A stretch of DNA of 64,000 nt from Shinella lacus (GTDB lineage: Bacteria; Pseudomonadota; Alphaproteobacteria; Rhizobiales; Rhizobiaceae): positions 62,001 through 126,000 of the forward strand of contig NZ_WHSB02000004.1 in the NCBI RefSeq assembly GCF_010994755.1, read 5' to 3'. Made by a program: the position numbers and the translations under genes. Shown piece by piece: positions 18,267-26,913 of this stretch. The notes below the pieces were generated by a model. That model saw only the letters and a list, made by a program, of their open reading frames with translations. It did not search any database and was not told the DNA's origin. Every line of letters begins with the position of its first letter. Positions within the stretch are counted from its first letter, which is position 1.

Positions 18267-19217
18267 TCAGAACTGGTAGCGGCGGATGCGCCGCTGGATG
18301 ACGAAGAGATACAGCGAGACGCCGGCGAGGATGATGAGAAACATGACCGTCGCGATCGTCGCCCCCATCGAGCGGTCGCCGAGCTGGAGCTGGAACCCGA
18401 AGAAGGTGCGGTAGAGCAGCGTGCCGAGAATGTCCGTCGCCCCGTCCGGCCCGGCGAGCGCGCCCTGCACGGTATAGACCAGGTCGAAGGCGTTGAAGTT
18501 GCCGACGAAGGTGAGGATCGAGATGATGCCGATGGCGGGCAGGATCAGCGGCAGCTTGATCTTCCAGAACTGGCTCCAGCCCGTCACACCGTCGCATTCG
18601 GCGGCCTCGATCACCTCTTCGGGGATATTGAGCAGCGCCGCATAGATCAGCATCATCGGGATGCCGACATATTGCCAGACCGAGATCAGCGACACCGCGA
18701 TCAGCGCCGAGTTCGGCTTGCCGAGCCAGGGCGAGAAGAACGACTTCAGGCCGACAAGATCCATCAGGTAGGGCGACACGCCCCAGATCGGCGAGAGGAT
18801 CAGCTTCCAGATGAAGCCGACGATGACGAAGGACAAAAGCGTCGGCAGGAAGATCGCCGTGCGGTAGAAGGCCGCGAAGCGCAGCTTCTGGATCGACAGC
18901 ATGGCCGCGAGCGCCACGCCGATCGGGTTCTGCACCAGCATGTGGATGATAAAGAAGATGACGTTGTTCTTCAGCGCGTTCCAGAAATCCTCGGACCAGC
19001 GCTCGTCGCCGAACAACACCTTGAAATTGCCGAGGCCCACGAAGGTCGACTGGCCGTCCACCGTGTTGAACAGCGAGAGGCGCAGCGTCTCGATAAGCGG
19101 CAGGATCATCACCGCCGAATAGACGATGAAGGCCGGCAGCAGGAAAACGCCGATATGCCAGCGCTTCGGCCGCTTGATCAGCCCTGTTGCATCATGAGAA
19201 GAAGGTATGTCGGTCAT
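18267..19217 (-). CDS. Sugar ABC transporter permease (MalF-like)
   Basis: This 316-residue permease is the first transmembrane subunit of the sugar importer. Helix 1 is HIGVFLLPAFIVYSAVMILP, and the EAA loop is EAAECDGVTGWSQFWKIKLP. ATG 19217 gives the expected short hydrophilic N-terminus; upstream open frame to 19418 is intergenic. It is separated from the binding-protein gene by 286 bases containing a strong hairpin, a common arrangement that allows the binding protein to be made in excess. The partner permease follows after 15 bases. Confidence 0.93.
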   Translation of the reverse strand: MTDIPSSHDATGLIKRPKRWHIGVFLLPAFIVYSAVMILPLIETLRLSLFNTVDGQSTFVGLGNFKVLFGDERWSEDFWNALKNNVIFFIIHMLVQNPIGVALAAMLSIQKLRFAAFYRTAIFLPTLLSFVIVGFIWKLILSPIWGVSPYLMDLVGLKSFFSPWLGKPNSALIAVSLISVWQYVGIPMMLIYAALLNIPEEVIEAAECDGVTGWSQFWKIKLPLILPAIGIISILTFVGNFNAFDLVYTVQGALAGPDGATDILGTLLYRTFFGFQLQLGDRSMGATIATVMFLIILAGVSLYLFVIQRRIRRYQF

Positions 19218-19451
19218 GGCCCAGCTCGCCCCTCCGGTTCTTGTTCGTTGACGTCCGCATGCACGAACGCCGTGCGCGGCGGTTGTGCCGCACATGACGA
19301 TTTCAGCATACACGATAGTGCCGGGGTCGCTCCCCGAATTTGCCCTTCGGCACCCTCTGTCCACCGGGACGAAAAGGGATATGGCATGCGCCGGTCGCTT
19401 CGAGCAGCACTGCCTCAAATCCCTCCCCCCAGGATTTATGGGGAGAGGGCC

Positions 19452-19472
19452 GGCGCAGGCATCGCCTGCGCC
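19452..19472 (-). terminator. Intercistronic hairpin between binding protein and permease genes
   Basis: GGCGCAGGC and GCCTGCGCC form a 9-bp perfect stem with a 3-base loop, just after the binding-protein stop on the minus strand; a second C-rich/G-rich pair (CCCTCC...GGAGAGGG, about 19427-19448) follows it. No long T-run is present, so full termination is doubtful. Partial termination or protection of the 3' end of the binding-protein message is the usual role at this place in importer operons. Apart from this I see nothing in the 286-base gap. Confidence 0.45.
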
Positions 19473-19503
19473 TCAAGCAGAATTCAGCAGCCGAAACTGA
19501 GGC

Positions 19504-20763
19504 TTACTTGGCCGGCTTGTACCAGCTATCGAGGCCCTTCTGGAGCTTCTCGCCAGCCACTTCCGGCGTATCCGTGCCGTTGATGACGTTGGCGGATTCC
19601 GTCCAGGTCTCGTTTTCGAGGTTCGGCGTGCCGCGCGACAGGATCTGGTAGGTCGAGCGGATCGACGGCTGGCACTTTTCACGCCAGGAAACGAATTCCT
19701 GGGCGAGCGGATCGGCCATCTTCACCGCGGTCGAATTCAGGCTGAAGAAGCCCGGCAGCGAGTTGGCGTAGATGTCGGCGAATTCGGGGGACGCGATGAA
19801 GGTCAGGAGCTTCTTTGCGGCTTCCGAATTGGCGCTCTTGGCATTGAGGCCGACGCCGATGTCGTTGTGGTCGGAGATGTAGCAGGTGTCGCCGGCATTC
19901 TTCACCGGCGGCGGGAAGGCGCCCATCTTGAACTGTGCCTGGGTGTTGAACAGGCCGATTTCCCACGAGCCGGCCGGATAGATGGCAGCGCGGCCGAGCG
20001 TGAAGAGGTTCTGGCTGTCCGGATAGGTCTGGGCTTCGAAGCCGTCGCCGAGGTAATCCTTCCACTTGGCCAGCACGCGGTAGGGCTCGACCCAGCCTTC
20101 GTCGGTCAGCTTCTGCTCGCCCTTGATGAGCGCCTTGCGGCCTTCCTCGCCCTTCCAGTAGGTCGGGCCGATGTTCTGGTAGCCCATGGTCGCGGCTTCC
20201 CAGAGGTCCTTCGTGCCCATGGCGAGCGGAATGAAGTTGCCGTCGGCCTTGATCTTGTCGAGGGCGGCGAAGAATTCGGCTTCCGTCGCCGGAACCGCGA
20301 TGCCGAGCTGGTCGAAGGCATCCTTGTTGTAGATGAAGCCGTGGATGACCGAGGCCATCGGCACGCAGAACGACGTCGCGCCATCGTCCGTCGTCCAGGC
20401 GGACTTGGCGACGTCGGAGAAGTTCTCCATGCCCGGCAGGTCGTTCAGGCTGGCAAGGTGGCCCTTGTTGAAGAGTTCCAGCGAGGCGTCGAACGGACGG
20501 CAGGTGATGAGGTCGCCTGCGGAACCGGCATCGAGCTTGGCGTTCAGCGCGGCGTTATATTCGGTCGGCGCGGTCGGCGAGAAGACGACCTTGATGCCGG
20601 GGTTCTTCGCTTCGAAGGCCGGGATGATCTTTTCCTGCCAGATCGACAGGTCGTCGTTGCGCCAGCTTTCGATGGTGAGCGTCACGTCCTGCGCCTGCGC
20701 GAGCCCGGCCGTGCCGAGAATGCTCGTTGCAAGGAGCAGCCCCTTGATTGCGTTGCGTGTCAT
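19504..20763 (-). CDS. Extracellular sugar-binding protein of an ABC importer
   Basis: This 419-residue family 1 solute-binding protein has a Sec signal peptide ending at AQA (about residue 24), then DVTLTIESWRNDD, the usual first strand of the family. The mature domain includes WKDYLGDGFEAQTYPDSQ and the ligand-site region YPAGSWEIGLFN. It is encoded 44 bases after the MurQ-like gene in the same operon and feeds the MalF/MalG-like permeases. The context of MurQ, NagA and NagB-II-like enzymes points to GlcNAc, chitobiose or cell-wall sugars as ligand, but the sequence does not distinguish these. Confidence 0.93.
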   Translation of the reverse strand: MTRNAIKGLLLATSILGTAGLAQAQDVTLTIESWRNDDLSIWQEKIIPAFEAKNPGIKVVFSPTAPTEYNAALNAKLDAGSAGDLITCRPFDASLELFNKGHLASLNDLPGMENFSDVAKSAWTTDDGATSFCVPMASVIHGFIYNKDAFDQLGIAVPATEAEFFAALDKIKADGNFIPLAMGTKDLWEAATMGYQNIGPTYWKGEEGRKALIKGEQKLTDEGWVEPYRVLAKWKDYLGDGFEAQTYPDSQNLFTLGRAAIYPAGSWEIGLFNTQAQFKMGAFPPPVKNAGDTCYISDHNDIGVGLNAKSANSEAAKKLLTFIASPEFADIYANSLPGFFSLNSTAVKMADPLAQEFVSWREKCQPSIRSTYQILSRGTPNLENETWTESANVINGTDTPEVAGEKLQKGLDSWYKPAK

Positions 20764-20807
20764 TTCATTCTCCCCTTTTATGCGCCGCAGCGCGTTTTGA
20801 GACCATG

Positions 20808-21701
20808 TTATCCGAGAGCCTTGAGGGCGCGCCGGAGGCTTTGCCCCGACCGCTCCAGCACCGCCGCAGCGACGCTGGCGTCCTCTGCCCCCGCGGCGAG
20901 CAGGACGGCCGTCTTGACCGAGCCTTCTGAACGCGCAAGCAGGCGTTCCGCCTCATCGAGCCCGACACCGGAAATGTCGGACACGATGCGGCAGGCCCGC
21001 CCCTTCAGCTTGATATTGTCGGCCTTGAGATTGACCATGTGGCCATCGTGCACGTGGCCGAGATGCACGCCGACCAGCGTGGAAAACAGGTTGAAGGCGA
21101 TCTTCTGGGCCGTGCCCGCCCCCATGCGCGTCGAGCCGGAAATCACCTCCGGCGGCGTCTGCAACAGGATCGAGACATCGGCACCTTCGAAAAGCACCGC
21201 ACCCGGATTGTTGGCAAGCGCCACGACGGAGGCGCCCTTCTCGCGCGCATAATCGGCGATCGCCAGCACATAGGGCGTGCTGCCGCTCGCGGAAACGGCA
21301 ATCACGCAGTCTCCCGCACCGATCGAAGCAGCCGAGGCATCATTGAAGGCAAGGTCGCGGTCGTCCTCATAACCGCCGGCGAGATCTTCGAGGCTCGCAG
21401 CGCCGCCAGCCAACAGGATGACGATGCGATCACGGGCGATGCCGTAGGTGCCGGGAAGTTCGAGCGCATCGGCCATGGCCATCAGGCCGGAGCTGCCGGC
21501 GCCCACATAGACGAGGCGCCGGCCGGCCAGAATCGCATCGGCGGCAAGGCGCGCCGCAGCGGCTATATCGGCGAGCGCGGCATCGACCACGGCGGCCGCG
21601 GCCTTCTGCGCATCGGCCAGCACTTTCAGGACATCCACGGGCTGACGCTCGTCGAGCCCGCTTGCCTGATCATGCCTGCCTTCGGTCCTGCCTGCAGTCA
21701 T
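20808..21701 (-). CDS. murQ: MurQ-like N-acetylmuramic acid 6-phosphate etherase
   Basis: This is a 297-residue SIS-domain enzyme, about the length of E. coli MurQ (298), which cleaves the lactyl ether of MurNAc-6-phosphate to give GlcNAc-6-phosphate. The sugar-phosphate loop is YVGAGSSGL, the acidic residue of DALELPGTYG aligns with the catalytic Glu of the MurQ DASECPPT stretch, and the STRMGAGTAQKIAFNLFST motif is characteristic. ATG 21701 has GAGGAG eight bases upstream; ATG 21707 is too close to it. It is the first gene of the sugar-transport operon and divergent from the kinase gene. A MurQ-like regulator or isomerase is possible but less likely. Confidence 0.82.
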   Translation of the reverse strand: MTAGRTEGRHDQASGLDERQPVDVLKVLADAQKAAAAVVDAALADIAAAARLAADAILAGRRLVYVGAGSSGLMAMADALELPGTYGIARDRIVILLAGGAASLEDLAGGYEDDRDLAFNDASAASIGAGDCVIAVSASGSTPYVLAIADYAREKGASVVALANNPGAVLFEGADVSILLQTPPEVISGSTRMGAGTAQKIAFNLFSTLVGVHLGHVHDGHMVNLKADNIKLKGRACRIVSDISGVGLDEAERLLARSEGSVKTAVLLAAGAEDASVAAAVLERSGQSLRRALKALG

Positions 21702-21728
21702 CGCCATATCTCCTCTGCCCGAAATTAA

Positions 21729-21744
21729 TGCCAAAAAAATACCA
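21729..21744 (-). promoter_or_regulatory. GntR/HutC operator candidate before murQ
   Basis: Read on the minus strand this is TGGTATTTTTTTGGCA, differing at one of 16 bases from the box at 21862-21877 that faces the other operon. It lies 28 bases upstream of the murQ start. A GntR/HutC regulator gene belongs to the divergent operon. A partial third copy (TTTTTTGGCA) is at about 21777-21786. The intervening 100 bases are unusually A+T-rich, as expected for two divergent promoters. Confidence 0.6.
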
Positions 21745-21861
21745 ATTGTCCATAGGAAATTAATTTTTGAGACCACTTTTTTGGCACCAGATATTTTTAT
21801 TATTTAAAATCAATAATTTGCACGAAAGCTTATTTTCGATACCACCATACCCCTTGGTTAA

Positions 21862-21877
21862 TGGTATTTTTTTGGTA
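21862..21877 (+). promoter_or_regulatory. GntR/HutC operator candidate before the kinase gene
   Basis: TGGTATTTTTTTGGTA lies 22 bases before the kinase start and is nearly identical to the inverted copy at 21729-21744. It is also half of a larger interrupted palindrome: CGATACC (21837-21843) and ATACC (21847-21851) on the left mirror GGTAT (21863-21867) and GGTATCG (21874-21880) on the right. Position and repetition in front of both divergent operons make it the best operator candidate for the regulator at 22783-23547. Confidence 0.6.
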
Positions 21878-21898
21878 TCGTTGTCTCCGGAGGTGCCC

Positions 21899-22786
21899 AT
21901 GACGGATTACATTCTCGGTATCGACGGGGGAGGAACGAGTTGCCGTGCCGCGGTCGCAGACCCGCATGGCGTCATTCTCGGCCGCGGCAAGAGCGGCGCG
22001 GCCAATATCCTGACCGACCCCAACAATGCGATCATTTCGATCACGGAAGCCGCCAAGGCCGCCTATCGCGATGCCGGGTTCGACGAGACCGGTGTCACCG
22101 GCGCCTCCGCCTTTCTCGGCCTTGCCGGCACCAATGTCGGCGATCTCACCCGTTATGTGCACGACCGCTTACCCTTCCGCCACACCGACATTGATTCCGA
22201 CGGCCTGATCGCCCTCCAGGGCGCGATCGGCGATGAGGACGGTGCGGTGGCGATCCTCGGCACCGGCTCCATCTATATGGGGCGCAAGAACAATGTGGTC
22301 CGCTACATCGGCGGCTGGGGTTTTACCGTCGGCGATCTCGGCGGCGGCGCGCGCGTCGGCCATGCGCTGTTGCAGGAAGCGCTGCTCGCCCATGACGGCG
22401 TCATTCCCCGCTCGGGCGTCACGGATGCCGTGCTGGACGAGTTCAAGCATGATCCGCGCGGCATCGTCGAATTCGCCCGTCTCTCCAAGCCCGGCGATTT
22501 CGGCCGCTACGCACCTTTGGTCTTCGACCATGCCCGCCAGGGCGACCCGCAGGCAATCGCCATCGTCAAGGCAGGGGCCGCATCGGTGAACGCCTCCCTC
22601 GATGCCATCATGGCGCTTGCCGGCGCACCGCGCCTCTGCCTGCTCGGCGGGCTGGCACCGCTCTATCCGGAATGGCTGTCCGAGCGGCACCGGTCGATCC
22701 TGGTGGAGGCCGAAGCGGATGCCCTGACGGGCGCCGTGGCTCTCGCCGCCAACCGATACAGACAGCGCACGGGAGCCGCCGCATGA
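21899..22786 (+). CDS. BadF/BcrA-type sugar kinase (probable GlcNAc/MurNAc kinase)
   Basis: This 295-residue ASKHA-fold ATPase has phosphate-1 motif GIDGGGTSCRAAVAD and a second phosphate motif in ILGTGSIYMG, as in N-acetylglucosamine kinases of the BadF/BadG/BcrA group. It probably phosphorylates the imported amino sugar at O6, supplying MurQ, NagA and the deaminase. ATG 21899 follows GGAGGTG; the open frame upstream to 21767 lies in the promoter region. It overlaps the regulator gene by ATGA and begins the plus-strand operon. GlcNAc and MurNAc are both plausible substrates. Confidence 0.85.
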   Translation: MTDYILGIDGGGTSCRAAVADPHGVILGRGKSGAANILTDPNNAIISITEAAKAAYRDAGFDETGVTGASAFLGLAGTNVGDLTRYVHDRLPFRHTDIDSDGLIALQGAIGDEDGAVAILGTGSIYMGRKNNVVRYIGGWGFTVGDLGGGARVGHALLQEALLAHDGVIPRSGVTDAVLDEFKHDPRGIVEFARLSKPGDFGRYAPLVFDHARQGDPQAIAIVKAGAASVNASLDAIMALAGAPRLCLLGGLAPLYPEWLSERHRSILVEAEADALTGAVALAANRYRQRTGAAA

Positions 22787-23547
22787 GCACGCCCCTCGCC
22801 GCGATCCTCACCCCGGAAAGCCTGCAATCGGGCGTGCCCGGCCCGCTCTACCTGAAACTGCGCCAGACGCTGGAAGACGCCATCACCTCCGGCAAGCTGA
22901 ACCACGGCGATGCGCTGCCGGCCGAACGCGACCTCGCCGACCACGCCAATGTCAGCCGCGTCACGGTGCGAAAGGCGGTCGACGACCTCGTCAAGGATGG
23001 CCTGCTGGTGCGCCGCCACGGCTCTGGCACCTTCGTCGCCAAACCGGTCGCCAAGGTGCAGCAGTCGCTCTCCCGCCTCACCTCCTTTACCGAGGACATG
23101 GCGCGCCGCGGCCTGACGACCAAGGCCGAATGGCTCGACCGCGGCCTGTTCCACCCCTCGCCCGACGAGATGATGATGCTTGGCCTCCCCGCAGACGCCC
23201 TCGTCGCCCGCCTCGGGCGCCTGCGCGTGGCGGACGACATGCCGCTCGCCATCGAGCGCGCCTGCATCTCGGCGGAATTCCTGCCGGATCCGTTGCAGGT
23301 ACAGGGTTCGCTCTATGCGGCGCTGGAAAAGCGCGGCTGCCGGCCGGTGCGCGCGGTGCAGCGCATTTCCGCCTACAACATGAAGGACCCCGATGCCGCC
23401 ATGCTCGGCGTGCCAGCCGGATCGGCAGGGCTTTCCATCGAGCGGGTCTCCTATCTTCGTTCCGGCCGGGTCGTCGAATTTACCCGGTCGATCTATCGCG
23501 GCGACGCCTACGATTTCGTCGCCGAACTGACGCTCTCCGAGACGTAA
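22783..23547 (+). CDS. GntR-family regulator, HutC subfamily (NagR-like)
   Basis: This 254-residue regulator has an N-terminal winged helix (ERDLADHANVSRVTVRKAVDDL, then LLVRRHGSGTFV) and a C-terminal UTRA ligand domain (AIERACISAEFLPDP, SIERVSYLRSGRVVEFTRSI). HutC-type proteins such as NagR/DasR sense amino-sugar phosphates and repress amino-sugar genes. It is translationally coupled to the kinase gene. Likely targets are the paired boxes at 21729 and 21862, giving joint control of both divergent operons. The effector is probably GlcN-6-P or GlcNAc-6-P by analogy. Confidence 0.9.
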   Translation: MSTPLAAILTPESLQSGVPGPLYLKLRQTLEDAITSGKLNHGDALPAERDLADHANVSRVTVRKAVDDLVKDGLLVRRHGSGTFVAKPVAKVQQSLSRLTSFTEDMARRGLTTKAEWLDRGLFHPSPDEMMMLGLPADALVARLGRLRVADDMPLAIERACISAEFLPDPLQVQGSLYAALEKRGCRPVRAVQRISAYNMKDPDAAMLGVPAGSAGLSIERVSYLRSGRVVEFTRSIYRGDAYDFVAELTLSET

Positions 23548-23573
23548 GCGTCCAAACAGACAAAGGTAATGCC

Positions 23574-24596
23574 ATGCAGACCAACATGCGGAAAGAAATC
23601 AACGAGATCCCGGAAGCGGCAGCCCGCCTGCTGGCCAATTCCGCCAGCGCCATCACGGCCGCCGGCAAGGCGCTACGCGAACGCGACCCGCAGTTCTTCG
23701 TGACCGTCGCCCGTGGCTCGTCCGACCACGCCGCCCTCTTCCTGAAATATGCGATCGAACTCACCGCCGGCCGGCCGGTCGCCTCCCTCGGCCCGTCGCT
23801 CGCCTCCATCTACGGCGCCAAGCTGAAGCTCGGCGGTGCTGCCGCCATCGCCATCTCCCAGTCCGGCAAGAGCCCGGACATCGTCGCCATGGCGGAAGGC
23901 GCGACGAAGGGCGGCGCGATCTCGATTGCGCTCACCAACACGCTGCCCTCGCCGCTGGCAGACGCCTGCCTGCATTCGCTCGACCTCTCGGCCGGCCCAG
24001 AAATCAGCGTTGCCGCCACGAAGTCCTACGTGAACTCCATCGTCGCCGGCCTTGCCGTGCTCGCCGAATGGACGGGCGACACCGACCTCGACCGCGCCGT
24101 CAAGAACCTGCCGGAACAGTTCGCCAAGGCCGTGGCGCTCGACTGGAGCGAGCTTGCCGACGACCTCAAGGACGCCCAGTCGCTCTACGTGCTCGGCCGC
24201 GGCCCGGGCCTGGCGATCGCCAGCGAGGCGGCGCTGAAGTTCAAGGAAACCTCGGGCATGCATGCCGAGGCCTATTCCTCCGCGGAAGTGCTGCACGGCC
24301 CGGTCGCCCTCGTCGGCCCGTCCTTCCCAGTCGTGGCCCTTGCCGCCCGCGACGCGGCGGAAGCCTCCGTCACCGGCATGGCCGACAGCCTCGCCGACCG
24401 CGGCGCCTATGCCGGCGTCACCGCCGCCGGTGCGAAAAGCGCGCGCAAACTGCCCTTCGTCGCCACCGGCCACCCGATCACCGATGCGCTTGCCCTCATC
24501 GTACCCTTCTATGGCTTCGTCGAAGCCTGGTCGCGCGGGCGCGGCCTCGATCCCGACAAGCCGGTCAACCTCAAGAAAGTGACGGAAACCCGATGA
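23574..24596 (+). CDS. SIS-domain glucosamine-6-phosphate deaminase, NagB-II type
   Basis: This 340-residue protein has two SIS domains like the isomerase half of GlmS but without the glutaminase half. The first carries ARGSSDHAALFLKYAIE and ISQSGKSPDIVAM; the second carries GRGPGLAIASEAALKFKETS, ending in the GlmS-like DPDKPVNLKKVTET. Such proteins replace classical NagB and convert GlcN-6-P to fructose-6-P and ammonia. ATG 23574 follows AAAGG. It overlaps nagA by ATGA, which supports the pathway assignment. A different aldose-ketose isomerase activity (AgaS-like) cannot be excluded. Confidence 0.87.
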   Translation: MQTNMRKEINEIPEAAARLLANSASAITAAGKALRERDPQFFVTVARGSSDHAALFLKYAIELTAGRPVASLGPSLASIYGAKLKLGGAAAIAISQSGKSPDIVAMAEGATKGGAISIALTNTLPSPLADACLHSLDLSAGPEISVAATKSYVNSIVAGLAVLAEWTGDTDLDRAVKNLPEQFAKAVALDWSELADDLKDAQSLYVLGRGPGLAIASEAALKFKETSGMHAEAYSSAEVLHGPVALVGPSFPVVALAARDAAEASVTGMADSLADRGAYAGVTAAGAKSARKLPFVATGHPITDALALIVPFYGFVEAWSRGRGLDPDKPVNLKKVTETR

Positions 24597-25753
24597 CTGC
24601 GCGCACCGCCATTACCGGCGCCCGGATTTTCGACGGCGATCTGTGGCATGAGGACAGCGCGCTCCTGATCGACGGCGGCAAGGTCGCCGGCATCGTCGCG
24701 CGGAAAGAGCTGCCGGGCGACGCCCGCATCGTGCCGATGGACGGGCTGTCGCTCGTCCCCGGCTTCATCGACCTCCAGGTCAATGGCGGCGGCGGCGTGC
24801 TGCTGAACGAGCGGCCGGACCTCGACGGCATCCGCACCATTTGCGCGGCCCATGCCCGCTTCGGCACGACCGCGCTGCTGCCGACGCTGATCACCGACAA
24901 CCGCGCGGTGACCACCGATACGATCGCCGCCGGCCTTGCGGCCCGTAAGGCAAACGTGCCCGGCTTCCTCGGCCTGCATCTCGAAGGCCCGCATCTCTCC
25001 GTCGCCCGCAAGGGCGCGCACGACCCGCAGCTGATCCGCCCGATGGAACAGGCCGATCTCGACCGCACCATCGCGGCCCGCCAGGGCCTCGAAGCGCTGC
25101 TAATGACGCTCGCGCCGGAAAACGCCAGCAACGCGCAGATCGCGGCACTCAAGGCCGCCGGCGTCACCGTCAGCCTCGGCCATTCGGATTGCGGCTACCG
25201 CACGGCCGCTGCCGCCGTCGAGGCGGGCGCCAGCATGATGACGCACCTCTTCAACGCCATGAGCCCGCTCGGCCACCGTGAGCCCGGCATGGTCGGCGCC
25301 GCCTTGGACCTCGGCCACCTGAATGCCGGCCTGATCGCCGACGGCTTCCACGTCGATCCCGCCTCGATCGGCGTCGCATTGCGGGCAAAACGCGGCCCCG
25401 GCCGCATCTTCCTCGTCACCGACGCCATGTCGACCATCGGCACCGACATGACGAGCTTCTTCCTCAACGGCCGCGAAATCTTTCGCGAGGGCGGGCGCCT
25501 GACGCTGGCCGACGGCACGCTGGCCGGCGCCGACATCGACATGGCCTCCTGCATCCGCTTCATGCGCGACCACGCCGGCATCGGCCTGGAGGAAGCACTG
25601 CGCATGGCCTCGCTCTATCCGGCGGAAGCCATCGGCATGACGGGCCGCAAGGGCCGCCTCACCCATGGCCACGATGCGGATTTCGCCGTCATCGGCCGCG
25701 ATGTCGACGTCGTCTCCACCTGGATTGCCGGCACGCCGGTCTTCGCCGCCTGA
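24593..25753 (+). CDS. nagA: N-acetylglucosamine-6-phosphate deacetylase
   Basis: This 386-residue amidohydrolase removes the acetyl group of GlcNAc-6-P. Family motifs are FIDLQVNGGGGVLL, the metal-ligand HLEGPHLS, SLGHSDCGY, THLFNAMSPLGHREPG and the catalytic aspartate in FLVTDAMSTIG. The length is standard. It overlaps the NagB-II-like gene by four bases, and the dipeptidase follows after 82 bases. With the kinase, MurQ and the deaminase it completes a route from MurNAc or GlcNAc to fructose-6-phosphate. Confidence 0.95.
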   Translation: MTARTAITGARIFDGDLWHEDSALLIDGGKVAGIVARKELPGDARIVPMDGLSLVPGFIDLQVNGGGGVLLNERPDLDGIRTICAAHARFGTTALLPTLITDNRAVTTDTIAAGLAARKANVPGFLGLHLEGPHLSVARKGAHDPQLIRPMEQADLDRTIAARQGLEALLMTLAPENASNAQIAALKAAGVTVSLGHSDCGYRTAAAAVEAGASMMTHLFNAMSPLGHREPGMVGAALDLGHLNAGLIADGFHVDPASIGVALRAKRGPGRIFLVTDAMSTIGTDMTSFFLNGREIFREGGRLTLADGTLAGADIDMASCIRFMRDHAGIGLEEALRMASLYPAEAIGMTGRKGRLTHGHDADFAVIGRDVDVVSTWIAGTPVFAA

Positions 25754-25835
25754 GAGCGACCGCCGTCGCCTTGCGGGCATCGGCGGAATCGGTTCTACCC
25801 AACCGATCGGATGCGTTTCTTTTTCGGAGCGGCAC

Positions 25836-26891
25836 ATGCAATTGATCTTCGACGGCCATAACGACGTTCTCCTGCGCCTTTGGGAAAATGCACAGAAGGG
25901 AGCCGACCCGATCGCCGAATTCGTCGAGGGCACGGACAAGGGCCATATCGACGCGCCCCGCGCCCGCAAGGGCGGCCTGGCCGGCGGCTTCTGCGCCATG
26001 TTCATCCCGCCGAAGGAAGATTATCCGGCCCGCGAAGTGGACCAGAACGGCCATTACAGTGTCCGCATGGTCGGCCCGCGCGATCAGGCCGAAGCGCTGA
26101 AGATCGCGCTTGAAATGACGGACATCGCCTCAAGGCTGGAGCAGGCCGGCGGCCTGTCAATCTGCCGCTCCACCGCAGACATTCGCGCCGCGATGGACAG
26201 CGGCCGCTTCGCCGCCGTCCTCCATATCGAGGGCTGCGAGCCGATTGCAAAGGACCTCTCGAACCTCGAAACCTTCCATGCCAAGGGCCTGCGCTCGCTC
26301 GGCCCCGTCTGGAGCCGCCACAACCTGTTCGGCCATGGCGTGCCCTTCGCCTTCCCCTCCTCGCCCGATACCGGCCCCGGCCTCACCGATGCCGGCTTCG
26401 AGCTGATCAAGGCCTGCGACCGGCTCGGCATCATGATCGACCTCGCCCACATTACCGAACAAGGTTTCTGGGACGTCGAGCGCATCAGCACCGCGCCGCT
26501 CGTCGCCACCCATTCCAATGCGCACGCGCTGACGCCGATCTCGCGCAACCTCACCGACCGCCAGCTCGACGCGATCCGCGAGCGCAAGGGCATTGCCGGC
26601 CTCAACTATGCCACCACCATGCTGCGCCCCGACGGCCTCGAAAATGCCGATACGCCCCTTTCCGACATGGTGCGCCATATCGACCACATGGTGGATCGCA
26701 TGGGCATCGACTGCGTGGCGCTCGGCTCGGATTTCGACGGCGCGACCATCCCCGCCGCGATCGGCGATGCCGCCGGCAACCAGGCGCTCGTCGAGGCGCT
26801 GCGCTGCGCCGGCTACGGCGAAGACGACCTTGCGAAGCTTTGCCGGGAAAACTGGCTGCGGCTCCTGAAAACCGTCTGGCGCGAAGCCTGA
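25836..26891 (+). CDS. Membrane-dipeptidase family (M19) peptidase
   Basis: This 351-residue metallopeptidase resembles renal dipeptidase. It has the N-terminal metal motif DGHNDVL (H8, D10), the bridging glutamate in HIEGCEPI, and histidines in IDLAHITEQGFWD and ATHSNAHALTP. No signal peptide is seen, so it acts in the cytoplasm. M19 enzymes accept dipeptides with a C-terminal D-residue, such as those left from peptidoglycan stems. ATG 25836 has GGAG upstream. Lying between nagA and cutC, it suggests that the operon handles muropeptides and not only chitin sugars. Confidence 0.9.
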   Translation: MQLIFDGHNDVLLRLWENAQKGADPIAEFVEGTDKGHIDAPRARKGGLAGGFCAMFIPPKEDYPAREVDQNGHYSVRMVGPRDQAEALKIALEMTDIASRLEQAGGLSICRSTADIRAAMDSGRFAAVLHIEGCEPIAKDLSNLETFHAKGLRSLGPVWSRHNLFGHGVPFAFPSSPDTGPGLTDAGFELIKACDRLGIMIDLAHITEQGFWDVERISTAPLVATHSNAHALTPISRNLTDRQLDAIRERKGIAGLNYATTMLRPDGLENADTPLSDMVRHIDHMVDRMGIDCVALGSDFDGATIPAAIGDAAGNQALVEALRCAGYGEDDLAKLCRENWLRLLKTVWREA

Positions 26892-26913
26892 CCTCGAAGA
26901 CCGGAAAAACGCC

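Noticed and set aside
20808-21701. A regulatory or isomerase SIS protein in place of MurQ
   Set aside because: The length, the glutamate in DALELPGTYG and the STRMGAGTAQK motif fit the etherase. A different activity is kept only as a caveat.
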